A DNA stretch of 49,145 bases from assembly GCA_964446115.1 (NCBI GenBank), contig CAYUNE010000020.1, forward strand, positions 1 to 49,145, in the 5' to 3' direction. The notes under the pieces are model-generated. The model had not been told where the DNA came from, did not search any database, and saw only the letters and a list, made by a program, of their open reading frames with translations. Numbering within the stretch: position 1 is the stretch's first letter; every line of letters starts with the position of its first letter. Position numbers and translations under genes: made by a program. Shown in pieces: positions 16,058 to 23,334 of the stretch. This DNA is from CAYUNE01 sp964446115 (lineage in GTDB: Bacteria; Desulfobacterota; Desulfobulbia; Desulfobulbales; Desulfobulbaceae).

Positions 16058-16354
16058 ATGTTGCTGAAAAACTATTCCAGGACCGGCCGTATCTGCCGGG
16101 TGACCTTTAAATATCCAAACCCTGAAAAGTGCTCGACCGCGGTGCTTGCCGGGGATTTCAACGACTGGCGGCTGGACGCCTGTCCCATGAGGCGACTCAA
16201 GGACGGCAGTTTTTCCGTTACCGTTTCCCTGGCCGCCGGCAACTCCTACCGCTTCCGCTATGTTCTGGACGGCTCCATCTGGGTCAACGATCATGCCGCC
16301 GACGACTATCTGCCCAACGACCAGGGCAGCGAGGATTCCCTTGTCTCCGTCTGA
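16058..16354 (+). CDS. Stand-alone CBM48 / AMPK-beta-like glycogen-binding domain
   Basis: A 98-residue protein that consists almost wholly of a carbohydrate-binding module 48 (isoamylase N-terminal/AMPK glycogen-binding type): VTFKYPNPEKCSTAVLAGDFNDW, then PMRRLKDGSFSVTVSLAAG and YRFRYVLDG, followed by WVNDHAADDYLPND. No catalytic domain follows. Such free modules may tether proteins to glycogen. The ATG at 16058 has GAGAAG upstream. It is 35 bases ahead of cbiM, probably cotranscribed, though the functional link is obscure. Confidence 0.78.
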   Translation: MLLKNYSRTGRICRVTFKYPNPEKCSTAVLAGDFNDWRLDACPMRRLKDGSFSVTVSLAAGNSYRFRYVLDGSIWVNDHAADDYLPNDQGSEDSLVSV

Positions 16355-16389
16355 CCGTTACGGAATACCTTGTTGCAGGGGGAGGTGAT

Positions 16390-17004
16390 ATGCACATTTC
16401 CGAAGGCGTTCTCTCCCTGCCGGTCCTGGCCTCCGGCGGAGTGCTGACCGGATGCGGCACTCTCATCGGTCTGCGGCGGCTGGACTACGACCACATCATG
16501 ACCACCGCGCTTTTGGCCTCTACCTTTTTCGTGGCCTCGCTCATCCATATTCCCCTGGGGCCGGGATCGGTTCATCTGGTTTTTTCCGGCCTCCTCGGCC
16601 TGCTCCTGGGCTGGGCCGCGGTCCCGGCCATTGTGGTGGCGCTCTTGCTGCAGGCCTTGCTGTTTCAGCACGGCGGCCTTTCGGTGCTGGGCGTCAACGG
16701 GGTGATCATGGGAGCTCCCGCCGTTGTGGTCTGGTATCTTTTTCGCTCCTGGATCGTCACGCCCGGGACGCGCCGAAAAGCCGGCGCCTTTCTCACCGGC
16801 TTTGTCGCCGTGCTGCTCTCTACCCTGTTGCTGGCCGGCGCACTGGTCTTTTCCGGTGATTCCTTTGTCCGTGCCGCCCAGATCCTGGTGCTTGCCCATG
16901 TGCCGGTGATGATCATCGAAGGGATCGTCACCATGTTCGTGGTGGGCTTTCTTGCCCGGGTGCAGCCCGAAATGTTTCAAACGGCGCGGGGGAGTCGTCC
17001 ATGA
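16390..17004 (+). CDS. cbiM: Cobalt/nickel ECF transporter, substrate-specific membrane subunit CbiM
   Basis: A 204-residue polytopic protein with the diagnostic N-terminal MHISEG, whose start and His2 form the metal site in CbiM/NikM, plus the conserved middle (LGPGSVHLVFSGLLGLLLGW, GVNGVIMGAPA). It captures Co2+ or Ni2+ for the ECF transporter built with the next genes. The ATG at 16390 has a strong GGAGGTGAT site; a longer in-frame extension upstream would bury MHISEG. Co versus Ni cannot be decided by eye. The stop overlaps the next start as ATGA. Confidence 0.93.
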   Translation: MHISEGVLSLPVLASGGVLTGCGTLIGLRRLDYDHIMTTALLASTFFVASLIHIPLGPGSVHLVFSGLLGLLLGWAAVPAIVVALLLQALLFQHGGLSVLGVNGVIMGAPAVVVWYLFRSWIVTPGTRRKAGAFLTGFVAVLLSTLLLAGALVFSGDSFVRAAQILVLAHVPVMIIEGIVTMFVVGFLARVQPEMFQTARGSRP

Positions 17005-17651
17005 AGCCCCGCTGGTTTCCTTCGCGTCTCCTGCTGCTGACCGCTCTGCTGTTCTTCCACTTTTTCGCGGCCGGGCCGGGCCGGGCATGGGGTCACGGCG
17101 TCTGGGTCTTTGCCTATGAAAGCGGCGACGAGATCGTGATCGAGGGAAGTGTGGGCAACAACCATCCGGTGGTGGGAGGAAAGGTGAGGGTGTATCGGTC
17201 CGGGGAGAGCGCTCCCCTGATGAGTGGGAAAACCGGTGCCGATGGTCGCTGCCGCCTTCCCCGTCCCCCCGGATTCGCTCCCGGCGATGAGTTGCGTATC
17301 GTTCTTGATGCCGGCAGCGGCCACCGGGCCCAGTGGCTGCTCAAGGCCGAAACAGATCCTCCGACTGCGGCCGGCGGGCAGGCCGGAGAGGAGCGGCCCC
17401 GGGACAGCGGCGATGGGGGGAATCGGGCCGCCGCTTTCGGCCGGAAACCCGTTTCCCCGGTCCTGGACGAGGAAAGGATGAAAGAACTCGTTGCCCGTGC
17501 CGTTGCCCGTGAGATGGAACCGTTGAAGCGGATGATGCTTGAAAGCAGGCGGCAGCGGCCCGGTCTCACCGAAATCATCGGCGGTATCGGTTGGCTCGTG
17601 GGTCTGGCCGGCCTGGTATCCTGGCTCAGAAACAGAAAAAATCGTCATTGA
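17001..17651 (+). CDS. CbiL/NikL-like auxiliary protein of Co/Ni ECF transporter
   Basis: A 216-residue protein with signal peptide (about 1-33), a periplasmic beta-sandwich starting HGVWVFAYESGDEIVIEGSVG that resembles the DUF4198/NikL domain, a charged helix (DEERMKELVARAVAREMEPLKRM) and a C-terminal membrane anchor (IGGIGWLVGLAGLVSWL) followed by basic residues. In other systems this subunit lets CbiM/NikM load metal. Position between cbiM and cbiQ supports the role. A dispersed repeat follows the stop. Confidence 0.8.
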   Translation: MKPRWFPSRLLLLTALLFFHFFAAGPGRAWGHGVWVFAYESGDEIVIEGSVGNNHPVVGGKVRVYRSGESAPLMSGKTGADGRCRLPRPPGFAPGDELRIVLDAGSGHRAQWLLKAETDPPTAAGGQAGEERPRDSGDGGNRAAAFGRKPVSPVLDEERMKELVARAVAREMEPLKRMMLESRRQRPGLTEIIGGIGWLVGLAGLVSWLRNRKNRH

Positions 17652-17780
17652 TCACAGGCGCCGCATCTTCACACGATCTCTCCCGGCCGGAAGAGATCCA
17701 AGCAAATCTGCAGCACCTGTGACCAATGACGCTCTGGAAGCAAGATATACCGCGGGGTTGATACCCCGTGATCGGTTACA
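17650..17780. repeat. Dispersed intergenic repeat, copy 1
   Basis: About 130 bases between cbiL-like and cbiQ. It shares with copies 3 and 4 the blocks CGCATCTTCAC, GCGGCCGGAAGA-like, AATCTGCAGCA and GATATACCGCGG, ending in CCCCGTGATCGGTTAC. It lacks part of the GGCCGCATAGTGG segment present in the other long copies. It sits inside an operon without interrupting a gene. Confidence 0.75.
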
Positions 17781-17796
17781 AAAAAAACAGTAGCGT

Positions 17797-18567
17797 GTGA
17801 TTGACGAACCCTTTGCCCGGGGCGACTCCTTTCTGCATGGGGCCGATCCCCGCATCAAGATCATCTGTTCCGCTCTGATCATCCCGGTGGTCGCCCTGAC
17901 CACCCGGCTGCCGGTTGCGGCCGCAGCGCTTGCCTTTGCGGTTTTTCTCGTCGTTCTTATCCGCCCGCCGCTTGCGGCCCTGGCCCGGAGAATGGCGGCG
18001 GTGCAGGTTTTTCTCCTCTTTCTCTGGGTAATTTTGCCCCTGAGTGCCGGTGGTCCCACCGGATTCCGGGGTCTTAGTCGGCAGGGAGTGGAGCTGGCAT
18101 TGCTGATCACCCTGAAATCAAACGCAATTGTCCTGCTGACCATTTCTCTGCTGGCCACCTCTCCCATTCAGCGGATCGGCCAGGGATTGCACCGTCTCTC
18201 CCGCTCCCCGAAGATGACCATGCTGCTGCTGCTGACTTATCGCTACCTGTTCGTCATTGCCGAGGAATTCCAGAGGCTGCGGCGGGCGGCCCGGTTACGG
18301 TGCTTTCAGCCGAGAACCTCGCTGCACACCTATCGCACCTACGGGCACCTCATCGGCATGACCCTGGTCCGTAGCTGGGAGCGGGCCGGCCGTATCCGCA
18401 ATGCCATGATTCTGCGTGGCTTTTCCGGAACCTTTCACTATATTGATCTGCTGAGGATGCGGCCCGCCGACTGGTTGCTGCTCTTTTTCTTTGCCCTGGT
18501 CGCCCTGTTGCTGCCGTTTGTACCGGAGACCGCTTTCTTCCCTTTTTTGCCGGTGACATTACCGTGA
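17797..18567 (+). CDS. cbiQ: Cobalt/nickel ECF transporter T-component CbiQ
   Basis: A 256-residue membrane protein. It begins MIDEPFARGDSFLHGADPRIKI, a typical CbiQ start, has four to five hydrophobic segments, and the cytoplasmic coupling helices with Ala-Arg-Gly-like signatures (RAARLRCFQ and SWERAGRIRNAMILRGF) that link to the ATPase. It transmits ATP hydrolysis to the CbiM unit. The GTG at 17797 lies 17 bases past the repeat with little ribosome site, so it may rely on transcript context. It ends in a GTGA overlap with cbiO. Confidence 0.93.
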   Translation: MIDEPFARGDSFLHGADPRIKIICSALIIPVVALTTRLPVAAAALAFAVFLVVLIRPPLAALARRMAAVQVFLLFLWVILPLSAGGPTGFRGLSRQGVELALLITLKSNAIVLLTISLLATSPIQRIGQGLHRLSRSPKMTMLLLLTYRYLFVIAEEFQRLRRAARLRCFQPRTSLHTYRTYGHLIGMTLVRSWERAGRIRNAMILRGFSGTFHYIDLLRMRPADWLLLFFFALVALLLPFVPETAFFPFLPVTLP

Positions 18568-19298
18568 ACCCGCCGCTGCTTGAACTCGATGATATCACCT
18601 TCCGTTACCCCGGCCGACAGGATGCGGTTTTTCAGGGGCTTAGTTTCGTTCTCGGCGAGGAACGCATCGGCCTTGTCGGCCCCAACGGCAGCGGCAAGAC
18701 CACGCTGCTGCACCTGATGGTGGGGTTGTTGCGGCCCGAGAGCGGTTCCATCCGGTTTCAGGGCACCTTGGTGCAAACAGAGCGGGATTTCAGGCCATTG
18801 CGGCGGCGGATCGGTTTTCTCTTTCAGAATGTGGATGATCAGCTCTTTTCCCCTACCGTTCTGGAGGATGTTACCTTCGGGCCGCTGAATCTCGGCCTCT
18901 CCCACGCCCGAGCCGTCAGCGTTGCCGAGGAGGTACTGGAGCAGGTCGGCCTGGCCGGCTACGGCCCCCGCGTTACCCACAGGCTCTCGGGGGGCGAGAA
19001 ACGGTTGGTGGCCCTGGCCACGGTCCTGGCCATGAAGCCGAAGGCCCTGCTGCTGGACGAACCCACCAACGACCTTGATCCCCACAGCCGCCGACGCCTC
19101 ATCTCCATCCTCGCCGGTCTTGACCTTGCCGGCATCATCATCTCCCACGACTGGGATTTCCTCGACCGGCTCGCCACCCGTTTCTGCGCCTTTGACCACG
19201 GACGCCTCATACCCTGCGACAGCCCCATCCTCCACGAGCACAAACACATCCATCCCCTGGGCGACCACGACCACAGCCACAGCAGCGACGAGTTATAG
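18564..19298 (+). CDS. cbiO: Cobalt/nickel ECF transporter ATPase CbiO
   Basis: A 244-residue ABC ATPase: Walker A GPNGSGKTT, Q-loop FLFQNVDDQLFSPTV (typical of ECF ATPases), signature LSGGEKRLVALATVL, Walker B ALLLDEPTNDLD and H-loop ISHDWDF. It powers the ECF transporter. The last 20 or so residues are His-rich (HEHKHIHPLGDHDHSHSS), a likely metal-binding or buffering tail that supports Ni/Co as substrate. The GTG start at 18564 overlaps the cbiQ stop. No clear intrinsic terminator follows before the convergent NifX-like gene. Confidence 0.94.
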   Translation: MNPPLLELDDITFRYPGRQDAVFQGLSFVLGEERIGLVGPNGSGKTTLLHLMVGLLRPESGSIRFQGTLVQTERDFRPLRRRIGFLFQNVDDQLFSPTVLEDVTFGPLNLGLSHARAVSVAEEVLEQVGLAGYGPRVTHRLSGGEKRLVALATVLAMKPKALLLDEPTNDLDPHSRRRLISILAGLDLAGIIISHDWDFLDRLATRFCAFDHGRLIPCDSPILHEHKHIHPLGDHDHSHSSDEL

Positions 19299-19397
19299 AC
19301 AGGAAGGTCACCCCTCCCCCTTTTTCACGGGCCACCTATCTAAACTGTTTTGCAGGCTCACTTCCGCCTGCCCTCGTTTCCTTGACCGGAAACATTG

Positions 19398-19757
19398 CTA
19401 CCAGTGGGCCTCGGCATTGGCGCCGTCGGCGTAGGTGATGTTGCCCGTGTTGAAGCGTTCCACTGCCTGGCGTACCGTGCCGCTGATATCGTTGACCACC
19501 CTGATGCCGGCGGCCTCGCAGGTCTGGAAGGCCTTGGGGCCGCAGTAACCGGTGAGCAGGACCCGGGCGCCATGATCGTTGATCAGGACCGCGGCCTGGA
19601 TGCCGGCACCCTTGAAGGCGCGCACATTATCGCTGTTGTCGATGGCCTCATATTCCAGGGTTTCGGGATCGACGATGATGATGTAGGGGGCCCGGCCGAA
19701 TCTGGGATCAACCTCGGCGTCCAGGTGCGTGTCTTTAGCGGTGATTGCAAGTTTCAT
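19398..19757 (-). CDS. NifX/NifB-type dinitrogenase iron-molybdenum cofactor family protein (1)
   Basis: A 119-residue single-domain protein (MKLAITAKDTHLDAEVDPRFGRA...; VLLTGYCGPKAFQTCEAAGI) of the NifX/NafY-like family that binds Fe-S or Fe-Mo cluster precursors. In anaerobes outside nitrogen fixation these accompany MinD-ferredoxin ATPases, as here. The ATG at 19757 gives the usual MKLAI start; a GTG at 19808 overlapping the upstream stop would add 17 residues. No nif structural genes are in the window, so nitrogen fixation is not implied. Confidence 0.85.
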   Translation of the reverse strand: MKLAITAKDTHLDAEVDPRFGRAPYIIIVDPETLEYEAIDNSDNVRAFKGAGIQAAVLINDHGARVLLTGYCGPKAFQTCEAAGIRVVNDISGTVRQAVERFNTGNITYADGANAEAHW

Positions 19758-19807
19758 AGCACTGGTATTCCGGAGGAAATGTTTTGGTGGAGGCAAGGCT
19801 TCATTCA

Positions 19808-20221
19808 CTAACAGGCGCCATGACCATGTCCGTGTCCATGGCCGCCGCCTCCGCCGCCGCAGACCTGGTCATCGGCGATCACGGCCAGTTCACCGGCAAT
19901 GAGTTTTTCCACCACCGGCCGGATGGCAGGAGTTTCCGCCTCATGGTAGACGTCGATACCGGCCTGGCGGAATCCCATGAGCGGTCGCATTCCGATGCCG
20001 CCGACGATAATGCAGTCGGCCTTTGCCCGGGCGAGGATATTCACCGGAATCATGCAGCCGCCCTGGGAATGGTCCTGGTTGGCCAGGATGGTGACCTCCT
20101 TGACTTCACCATCCTGCACGTCCACCAGGGTGAAGACATCACAGTGACCGAAGTGGCCGGATCGTTCGCCGTCCAGGCCGCCGGCCCCGATGGAAGGAAT
20201 CGCTATTCTGCCGTTTTTCAT
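19808..20221 (-). CDS. NifX-like cluster-binding protein (2) with His/Gly tail
   Basis: A 137-residue member of the same family: MKNGRIAIPSIGAGGLDGE, HFGHCDVFTLVDV, SQGGCMIPVNILA and ADCIIVGGIGMRPLMGF. It ends in a Gly-rich, His-alternating tail flanked by cysteines (VCGGGGGGHGHGHGHGAC), suited to metal binding. The ATG at 20221 has CAGGAGAT 8 bases upstream and overlaps the stop region of the MinD-like gene by four bases. It probably acts with the two ATPases upstream in maturing or carrying a metal cluster. Confidence 0.85.
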   Translation of the reverse strand: MKNGRIAIPSIGAGGLDGERSGHFGHCDVFTLVDVQDGEVKEVTILANQDHSQGGCMIPVNILARAKADCIIVGGIGMRPLMGFRQAGIDVYHEAETPAIRPVVEKLIAGELAVIADDQVCGGGGGGHGHGHGHGAC

Positions 20222-21138
20222 GGGTTCAATCTCCTGATTGCATACTTCTTTTCTTGTTCTTCCCGCATTGCGGGCGTTTCCATTATTGTCCGCCATATTT
20301 TTCGTATGCTCCCGGCGGCAGCGCTTTGCGGCGCGTAATGGATAAGGTTTTTCCCTGCAACCATGGCCCGGGTGAAGAGCGGGTCAAAGGCTATCCTGCC
20401 CACCAGGGTCAGATCGCGGGCCCTGCACAGCTCTTCGATGGCGATGGTCTGTTGAGCATTGAGGTCGAAACGGTTGATGACCACCATTGCCGGTATCTTG
20501 AAATGATCGGCCAGGCCCGCCACCCGTTGCAGATCGTGCAGCCCGGAAACCGTGGGCTCGGTGACGATGAGCACGGCTGAAGCACCGGTGATCGAGGCAA
20601 TGACCGGGCAGCCGATGCCCGGTGGACCGTCGGTGAGCAGCAGTCCGAGTCCCCTCTCCCGGGCCAGGCGCGCCGCCGTCCGTCGCAGCAAACTCACCAG
20701 CTTCCCCGAGTTCTCCTCGGCGATTCCCAATCGGGCATGGACCATGGGACCATGGGCGGTGGTGGAGATAAACCAGCGACCGTTGGTCTGCAGGGGAAAG
20801 TCGATGGCCTTTTCCGGGCAGAGATCGACACAGACGCCGCAGCCCTCGCAACTCATGGGATCGATGTGATGGCGGCCGTTTTTCATCCGTACCGCATCGA
20901 AACGGCAAACCTCGAAACAGGTGCCGCAGTCGATACACTTCTCCCCGTCGATGACGGCCAGGGAGCCGCCCTGGAAATCTTCCTCCCTTTCCACCACCGG
21001 ATCAAGCAGCAGATGCAGATCCGCGGCATCGACATCGGTGTCGCAGAGCACCATGTTGTCGGCAAGCGCTGCAAAGGCCGCGGTCAGGCTGGTTTTTCCC
21101 GTGCCGCCCTTGCCGCTGATGATGATCAGTTCACGCAT
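20218..21138 (-). CDS. MinD-superfamily ATPase with inserted 2[4Fe-4S] ferredoxin domain (1)
   Basis: A 306-residue P-loop ATPase with deviant Walker A GKGGTGKT (9-16) and a ferredoxin insert holding C68, C71, C74, C78 and C97, C100, C103, C107. Further ATPase motifs include TDGPPGIGCPV and IVTEPTVSGLHDL. The family resembles Mrp/NBP35-type carriers and probably uses ATP to assemble or transfer clusters. It overlaps both neighbours by a few bases, so the block is a coupled operon. Its target enzyme is unknown. Confidence 0.9.
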   Translation of the reverse strand: MRELIIISGKGGTGKTSLTAAFAALADNMVLCDTDVDAADLHLLLDPVVEREEDFQGGSLAVIDGEKCIDCGTCFEVCRFDAVRMKNGRHHIDPMSCEGCGVCVDLCPEKAIDFPLQTNGRWFISTTAHGPMVHARLGIAEENSGKLVSLLRRTAARLARERGLGLLLTDGPPGIGCPVIASITGASAVLIVTEPTVSGLHDLQRVAGLADHFKIPAMVVINRFDLNAQQTIAIEELCRARDLTLVGRIAFDPLFTRAMVAGKNLIHYAPQSAAAGSIRKIWRTIMETPAMREEQEKKYAIRRLNP

Positions 21139-21995
21139 GAGCTTTTTTCCAGCAGGTTTTCAATGCGTTCGTACAGTTCCAGAAAACGCCTTTCCCATTC
21201 CGGCAGTTTCTCCGTAAAGAGTTCTCCGCGCGAATAGGCCTCGGCAACGGCTCGGTCAAAGGGAATCTCAAGGAGAATGGGAATCCGTTCCGATCGGGCA
21301 TATTCGTACACCTTGCGGTCACCCATATCGGCGCGGTTGATCACGAGACCGAAGGGAATTTCCAGCAGCCGCACCGCCCCGACGGTGAGGCGCAGGTCAT
21401 GGAGGCCGAAGGGAGTGGGCTCGGTGACCAGGAGAATGAAGTCGGTTCTTCTCATGGCCGTGATCACCGGGCAGGAGGTGCCGGGCGGGGCATCGATGAT
21501 GTTGATGTCACCGGACTCCGAATGTTCACGCACCCTGGTGATCAGTGGTGGTGACATGGCCTCCCCCACCCGTAACCGGCCATGGACAAACTCCATGTCG
21601 CCCGCTCGTCCCCGTTCAAGGATACCGAGTTCCCGGCCGGTTTCGCTGATTGCGCCGTGCGGGCAGACCAGCAGACAGCCGCCGCAGCTGTGGCACATCT
21701 CCGGAAAGGTGAGGATGGTTTTGCCGCCGAGTACGGCAATGGCGCGAAATCTGCAGATAGCGGCGCATTTTCCACAGTAGTCGCAGCGCTCTTCGTCGAT
21801 GACCGGCACCGGCGTTGTCACTGTTTCCCGCCGGGTCAGGTGGGGCCGGAGGAAGAGATGGGCATTGGGCTCTTCCACGTCGCAATCCAGCAGACGCACC
21901 CGCTTTTTGGATGATTGCGAAAGAACATGGGCCAGGTTGGTGGCCACCGTGGTTTTTCCCGCACCTCCCTTGCCGCTTGCAATGCTGATAATCAC
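21126..21995 (-). CDS. MinD-superfamily ATPase with inserted 2[4Fe-4S] ferredoxin domain (2)
   Basis: A 289-residue paralog of the next gene. Walker A SGKGGAGKTT (7-16) is followed by an insert with C71, C74, C77, C81 and C101, C104, C107, C111, then NIIDAPPGTSCPV and LVTEPTPFGLHDL. The GTG at 21995 was chosen because GGGAG lies about 8 bases before it; the longer in-frame start at 22058 would overlap the receiver gene. Tandem pairs of this kind often work as a heteromer. The stop overlaps the next gene by 13 bases. Confidence 0.9.
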   Translation of the reverse strand: MIISIASGKGGAGKTTVATNLAHVLSQSSKKRVRLLDCDVEEPNAHLFLRPHLTRRETVTTPVPVIDEERCDYCGKCAAICRFRAIAVLGGKTILTFPEMCHSCGGCLLVCPHGAISETGRELGILERGRAGDMEFVHGRLRVGEAMSPPLITRVREHSESGDINIIDAPPGTSCPVITAMRRTDFILLVTEPTPFGLHDLRLTVGAVRLLEIPFGLVINRADMGDRKVYEYARSERIPILLEIPFDRAVAEAYSRGELFTEKLPEWERRFLELYERIENLLEKSSCVN

Positions 21996-22011
21996 CGTTG
22001 TTCTCCCGGTT

Positions 22012-22401
22012 TCAGTTGCCGGGGCGGGTGAGGCGAACGATTTCCCGCAACCGGGCAAGCAGTTGATCGGCCTCCCGTTTGCCCGGCAGTGGCGGCAGTT
22101 GCATCAGTACTCCCAATCCCTCGCTGACCTCGTGGAATTCATCCGCGTCAAGGGGACTGACCACCGCGGTGCTGATCATGGCACTGACGGCAAGGAGTCT
22201 TTCGGCATATTCCAGGCCGCTCATATCGCCCAGTTGTTCATCGGCAACAGCCAGATCAATATTTTTATCCGCTTTTGCCGTGACAAGCGCCTCGTCTCCT
22301 GAGCCGGCATGGAAAAGCCTGATATCGTCATGCTCTTCAAGTGCTGTTTTCAGTCCGGCCAATCGCTGCCGGTCAGTGGCTGCAAGTAAGATTTTCAGCA
22401 T
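22012..22401 (-). CDS. Stand-alone receiver-like protein
   Basis: A 129-residue protein resembling a response-regulator receiver: MLKILLAATDRQRLAGL, a candidate phospho-acceptor in LAVADEQLGDMSGLEYAERL, and TAVVSPLDADEF. The N-terminal acidic pair is reduced to one Asp and the conserved Lys is not evident, so phosphorylation is uncertain. No output domain is present. The ATG at 22401 has GAGGAGACA. It is 16 bases upstream of the MinD-like pair and may regulate or scaffold it. Confidence 0.65.
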   Translation of the reverse strand: MLKILLAATDRQRLAGLKTALEEHDDIRLFHAGSGDEALVTAKADKNIDLAVADEQLGDMSGLEYAERLLAVSAMISTAVVSPLDADEFHEVSEGLGVLMQLPPLPGKREADQLLARLREIVRLTRPGN

Positions 22402-22529
22402 TGTCTCCTCGTTTTTCCAGCTGTGGATCAGTTGATCATGAACAGGGACGGATTCCGCTGCCGCCGGCACGTATTTGCTGAAAATTCGCTTTGTTGCATG
22501 GGCATCGTTCCAGAGGCCGGTGATTTCCG

Positions 22530-23015
22530 CTAAAGGGCCGCCACGGTTTTGATGAGGAGGTTCTTGAGTTGGGCCAGATCCGTTTCATCGGGATGTCCTT
22601 TGGCCGAGGGGGCATCACCCAGCCATGGCGGCGGTTGGGGCTTGGCAGCGGCCTTTTCCATGAAGGCGGCGTCAACCTCGCCCTGGCAGCTGAAGGTTGC
22701 CAGGATATCGGCATCGGCAGCCATCTCCCTTGCAGCCTGCATACCCTTTCGGGCATGATCGGAATCCTTTGCAGCTCCATGGGTGGCAATGAGGATCAGT
22801 TTCTGCCGACCGATTTCCGCCAGGTATTTTTGGGTGGCCGGATCGGGTTTGCCGGCCTTGAAATGAAAGGCCACGCACACCAGGTCATAGCCCTCCGGTG
22901 AACCTGCCTCGGCAACCGGTTGCAGGGTGCGCTCTCCGGGTAAGGTCTCATAGGCGGTCTCGGCCAGTTTCCGGGTGTTTCCGGTTGTACTGGAAAAAAC
23001 AATGAGTGATTTCAT
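22530..23015 (-). CDS. Flavodoxin-family protein
   Basis: A 161-residue FMN protein. It opens MKSLIVFSSTTGNTRKLAE, the phosphate-binding loop of flavodoxins (STTGNT), followed by VAFHFKAGKPDPATQKYL and LIATHGAAKDSDHARKGM, as in the menaquinone-dependent/multimeric flavodoxin group. It may be an electron carrier for the nearby Fe-S ATPases or for the Qmo/Hdr complex. AAGGAA precedes the ATG at 23015. Confidence 0.85.
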   Translation of the reverse strand: MKSLIVFSSTTGNTRKLAETAYETLPGERTLQPVAEAGSPEGYDLVCVAFHFKAGKPDPATQKYLAEIGRQKLILIATHGAAKDSDHARKGMQAAREMAADADILATFSCQGEVDAAFMEKAAAKPQPPPWLGDAPSAKGHPDETDLAQLKNLLIKTVAAL

Positions 23016-23138
23016 TTGTCGTTCCTTATCCATGGGTAAAGTGGACGTCCCGCTGCGCGGGGTTATCAAGCATATGCACATAACAATATACCGGCAGGCG
23101 CAAATGTCAAGACTTAGCCGACCGATATTGTCAGGGGA

Positions 23139-23222
23139 GCTGTGACCGGGCAGGTTCCGGTGACCGATTACGGTCTGGAAGCATGTAAGCCCGCGGGCTT
23201 ACATGCCCTGTGACCGGTTACC
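23139..23222. repeat. Dispersed repeat, short derivative (copy 2) with 26-bp perfect palindrome
   Basis: Related to the right half of the other copies: GTGACCGATTACGG, CTGGAAGCATG and a closing GTGACCGGTTACC. The centre has become a perfect palindrome at 23181-23206 (GCATGTAAGCCCG and its complement). It lies in the 319-base gap between the flavodoxin gene and qmoC, in which no gene is seen. Confidence 0.65.
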
Positions 23223-23334
23223 TTGGAGGGTGTGGTGGTGAAAACCCGAAGAAAGGGCGAATTTAACCTGGGCAAGGGGCCGGAAAGAAGCGGTGGACCG
23301 GAAGAGTGCGGAACACTCCGGAAACACCGGCATA

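Noticed and set aside
16129..16389. In-frame upstream extension of cbiM
   Set aside because: It would place the essential N-terminal MHISEG in mid-protein, overlaps the CBM48 gene, and the ATG at 16390 has an excellent ribosome site.
15908..16389. Cobalamin riboswitch upstream of cbiM
   Set aside because: The space before cbiM is only 35 bases and the region before the CBM48 gene lacks a recognisable B12-box pattern.
19398..21138. Nitrogen fixation (nif) cluster
   Set aside because: Only NifX-like and MinD-ferredoxin proteins are present; there is no nifH, nifD, nifK or nifB radical-SAM gene.
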